Source: Methylomonas koyamae
GTDB taxonomy: Bacteria; Pseudomonadota; Gammaproteobacteria; Methylococcales; Methylomonadaceae
Assembly: GCF_019669905.1 (NCBI RefSeq)
Contig: NZ_AP019778.1
Location: 1 to 64,000 of the forward strand
Direction of reading: 5' to 3'
Length of the DNA: 64,000 nucleotides
Part shown: piece after piece, positions 63,181 to 64,000 of the stretch
How positions within the stretch are numbered: the stretch's first letter is position 1
Layout of the letters: the number at the start of each line of letters is the position of its first letter
Notes under the pieces: model-generated
Database searches by the model: none
What the model was told of the DNA's origin: nothing
What the model saw: the letters and a program-made list of their open reading frames with translations, nothing else
Position numbers and translations under genes: made by a program

Positions 63181-64000
63181 ATGCAGCAACTTACAGAATT
63201 AAAAACAATCCTCCACTCCAAACGCGCCAACATCTACTACCTGGAAAAATGCCGGGTCATGCAAAAAGACGGCCGCGTGTTGTATCTAACCGAGGCCAAA
63301 GACGAAAACCTGTATTGGAACATCCCGATCGCCAACACCACGGTGATCCTGCTCGGCACCGGCACCTCCATCACCCAGGCGGCGATACGCATGCTGGCCA
63401 GCGCCGGCGTGTTGGTCGGCTTTTGCGGCGGCGGAGGAACACCTTTGTTTAGCGGCTGCGAAATCGAATGGTTGACGCCTCAAAGCGAATACCGGCCCAC
63501 CGAATACGTGCAGGGCTGGCTGCAATTCTGGTTCGACGACGCGCAACGCTTGGCGGTCGCCAAAACCTTTCAGCAAGCTCGCATCGACTATATCCGCAAG
63601 GTCTGGAGCAAGGACCGCGACCTGCAAGCCGAAAACATCTTCGTCGACGACAGCGCCATAGCCGCCGCGCTGGACGGTTACGCCACGCAAATCGAGCAAG
63701 CCGGCAAGGTCGGCGACCTGCTACAACGCGAAGCCCTGTTGACCAAACAACTCTACCGCTGTGCCGCCAAGGCTACTCAGCACAACGACTTCAGTCGTGA
63801 CCACGACGCCAGCGACCTGGCCAACGGCTTTTTAAACCACGGCAACTACCTGGCTTACGGCCTGGCCGCGACCACGTTATGGGTGTTGGGCATCCCGCAT
63901 GGCTTCGCAGTGATGCACGGCAAAACCCGGCGCGGCGCGCTGGTGTTCGACGTCGCCGACTTGGTCAAAGACGCTATCGTCCTGCCCTGGGCCTTCGTCT
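63181..64000 (+). CDS. cas1: Type I-F CRISPR Cas1 integrase (5' part, truncated by window end)
   Basis: From the ATG at 63181 about 273 residues are visible. They match type I-F Cas1: LKTILHSKRANIYYLEKCRV, YWNIPIANTTVILLGTGTSI, MLASAGVLVGFCGGGGTPLF, TPQSEYRPTEYVQGWLQFWF, and later HGNYLAYGLAATTLWVLGIP with HGKTRRGALVFDVADLVKDA. The Glu-His-Asp metal site is partly visible (the REALLTKQLYR Glu, the HGKTRRG His region and the FDVADLVKDA Asp). Cas1 with Cas2-3 adds spacers. cas2-3, csy genes and the array are expected to the right. It starts about 280 bases after the FlhC-like gene, on the same strand. Confidence 0.93.
   Translation, partial: MQQLTELKTILHSKRANIYYLEKCRVMQKDGRVLYLTEAKDENLYWNIPIANTTVILLGTGTSITQAAIRMLASAGVLVGFCGGGGTPLFSGCEIEWLTPQSEYRPTEYVQGWLQFWFDDAQRLAVAKTFQQARIDYIRKVWSKDRDLQAENIFVDDSAIAAALDGYATQIEQAGKVGDLLQREALLTKQLYRCAAKATQHNDFSRDHDASDLANGFLNHGNYLAYGLAATTLWVLGIPHGFAVMHGKTRRGALVFDVADLVKDAIVLPWAFV

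Noticed and set aside
63181..64000. Type I-F cas1 considered as part of a Tn7-like CRISPR transposon
   Set aside because: Tn7-like I-F systems normally lack cas1, and no tns genes are visible here.
1..64000. tRNA, rRNA or integrase genes
   Set aside because: None could be recognised by eye on either strand; attachment sites therefore cannot be placed.

Overview
The window reads as accessory DNA from a gammaproteobacterium, plausibly a methanotroph-like Methylococcales relative. That guess rests on a VPLP-type sorting tail, type I-F Cas1 and overall protein style; no rRNA or core gene confirms it. It looks like a MOBH-type (SXT/R391- or IncC-like) integrative conjugative element, or similar mobile element, loaded with defence and surface-protein cargo. 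Neither integrase nor ends are visible.

Region 1 (1-20.3 kb, + strand) is a defence island. It holds the right part of a type 1 BREX locus (brxC 3' end, pglX, pglZ, brxL) with two extra nuclease genes, a DUF1016/YhcG-type PD-(D/E)XK protein and a Shedu-like DUF4263 protein, between pglX and pglZ. Next comes a YhaO/YhaN (SbcD/SbcC-like) pair, then a Gabija-like OLD nuclease plus UvrD-helicase pair. A degenerate copy of the yhaN 3' end reappears just after the Gabija pair, so Gabija sits between two versions of the same gene end, as expected for cassette exchange. A short junk region (cold-shock pseudogene) and a VapBC-type toxin-antitoxin pair (20.9-21.6 kb) follow.

Region 2 (21.7-30.5 kb, - strand) has an MBOAT/SGNH-like acyl-transfer pair followed by a conjugation block: lipoprotein, MOBH relaxase TraI, coupling protein TraD, a small protein, a DUF4400 membrane protein, a secreted SNase-like nuclease and a small protein, nearly all overlapping or a few bases apart. 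Upstream lie a 45-bp palindrome and a nested inverted-repeat cluster.

Region 3 (30.6-59 kb) is cargo. It includes about 1.1 kb of repeat-rich non-coding DNA, an esterase/EthD group divergent from a LysR regulator, and a long minus-strand surface-protein cluster. That cluster contains two dockerin-like proteins, a cohesin-like protein with a PEP-CTERM-like tail, a 4,668-residue beta-helix/RHS protein with three nearly identical 840-bp repeats, a broken RAYT transposase, a double rhodanese-like protein, a transglutaminase-like protein and an Ig-domain protein.

Region 4 (59-62.9 kb) returns to element biology: a protein made of two MobI-like halves, divergent from ParM-like/partner segregation genes, a lytic transglycosylase and an FlhD/FlhC-like activator pair (SetD/SetC or AcaD/AcaC type). 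The 45-bp palindrome of Region 2 recurs here in the MobI-parM intergenic space. I infer that it is the operator of the FlhDC-like activator and co-regulates transfer and maintenance. Region 5 (63.2 kb to the end) is the start of a type I-F cas1.
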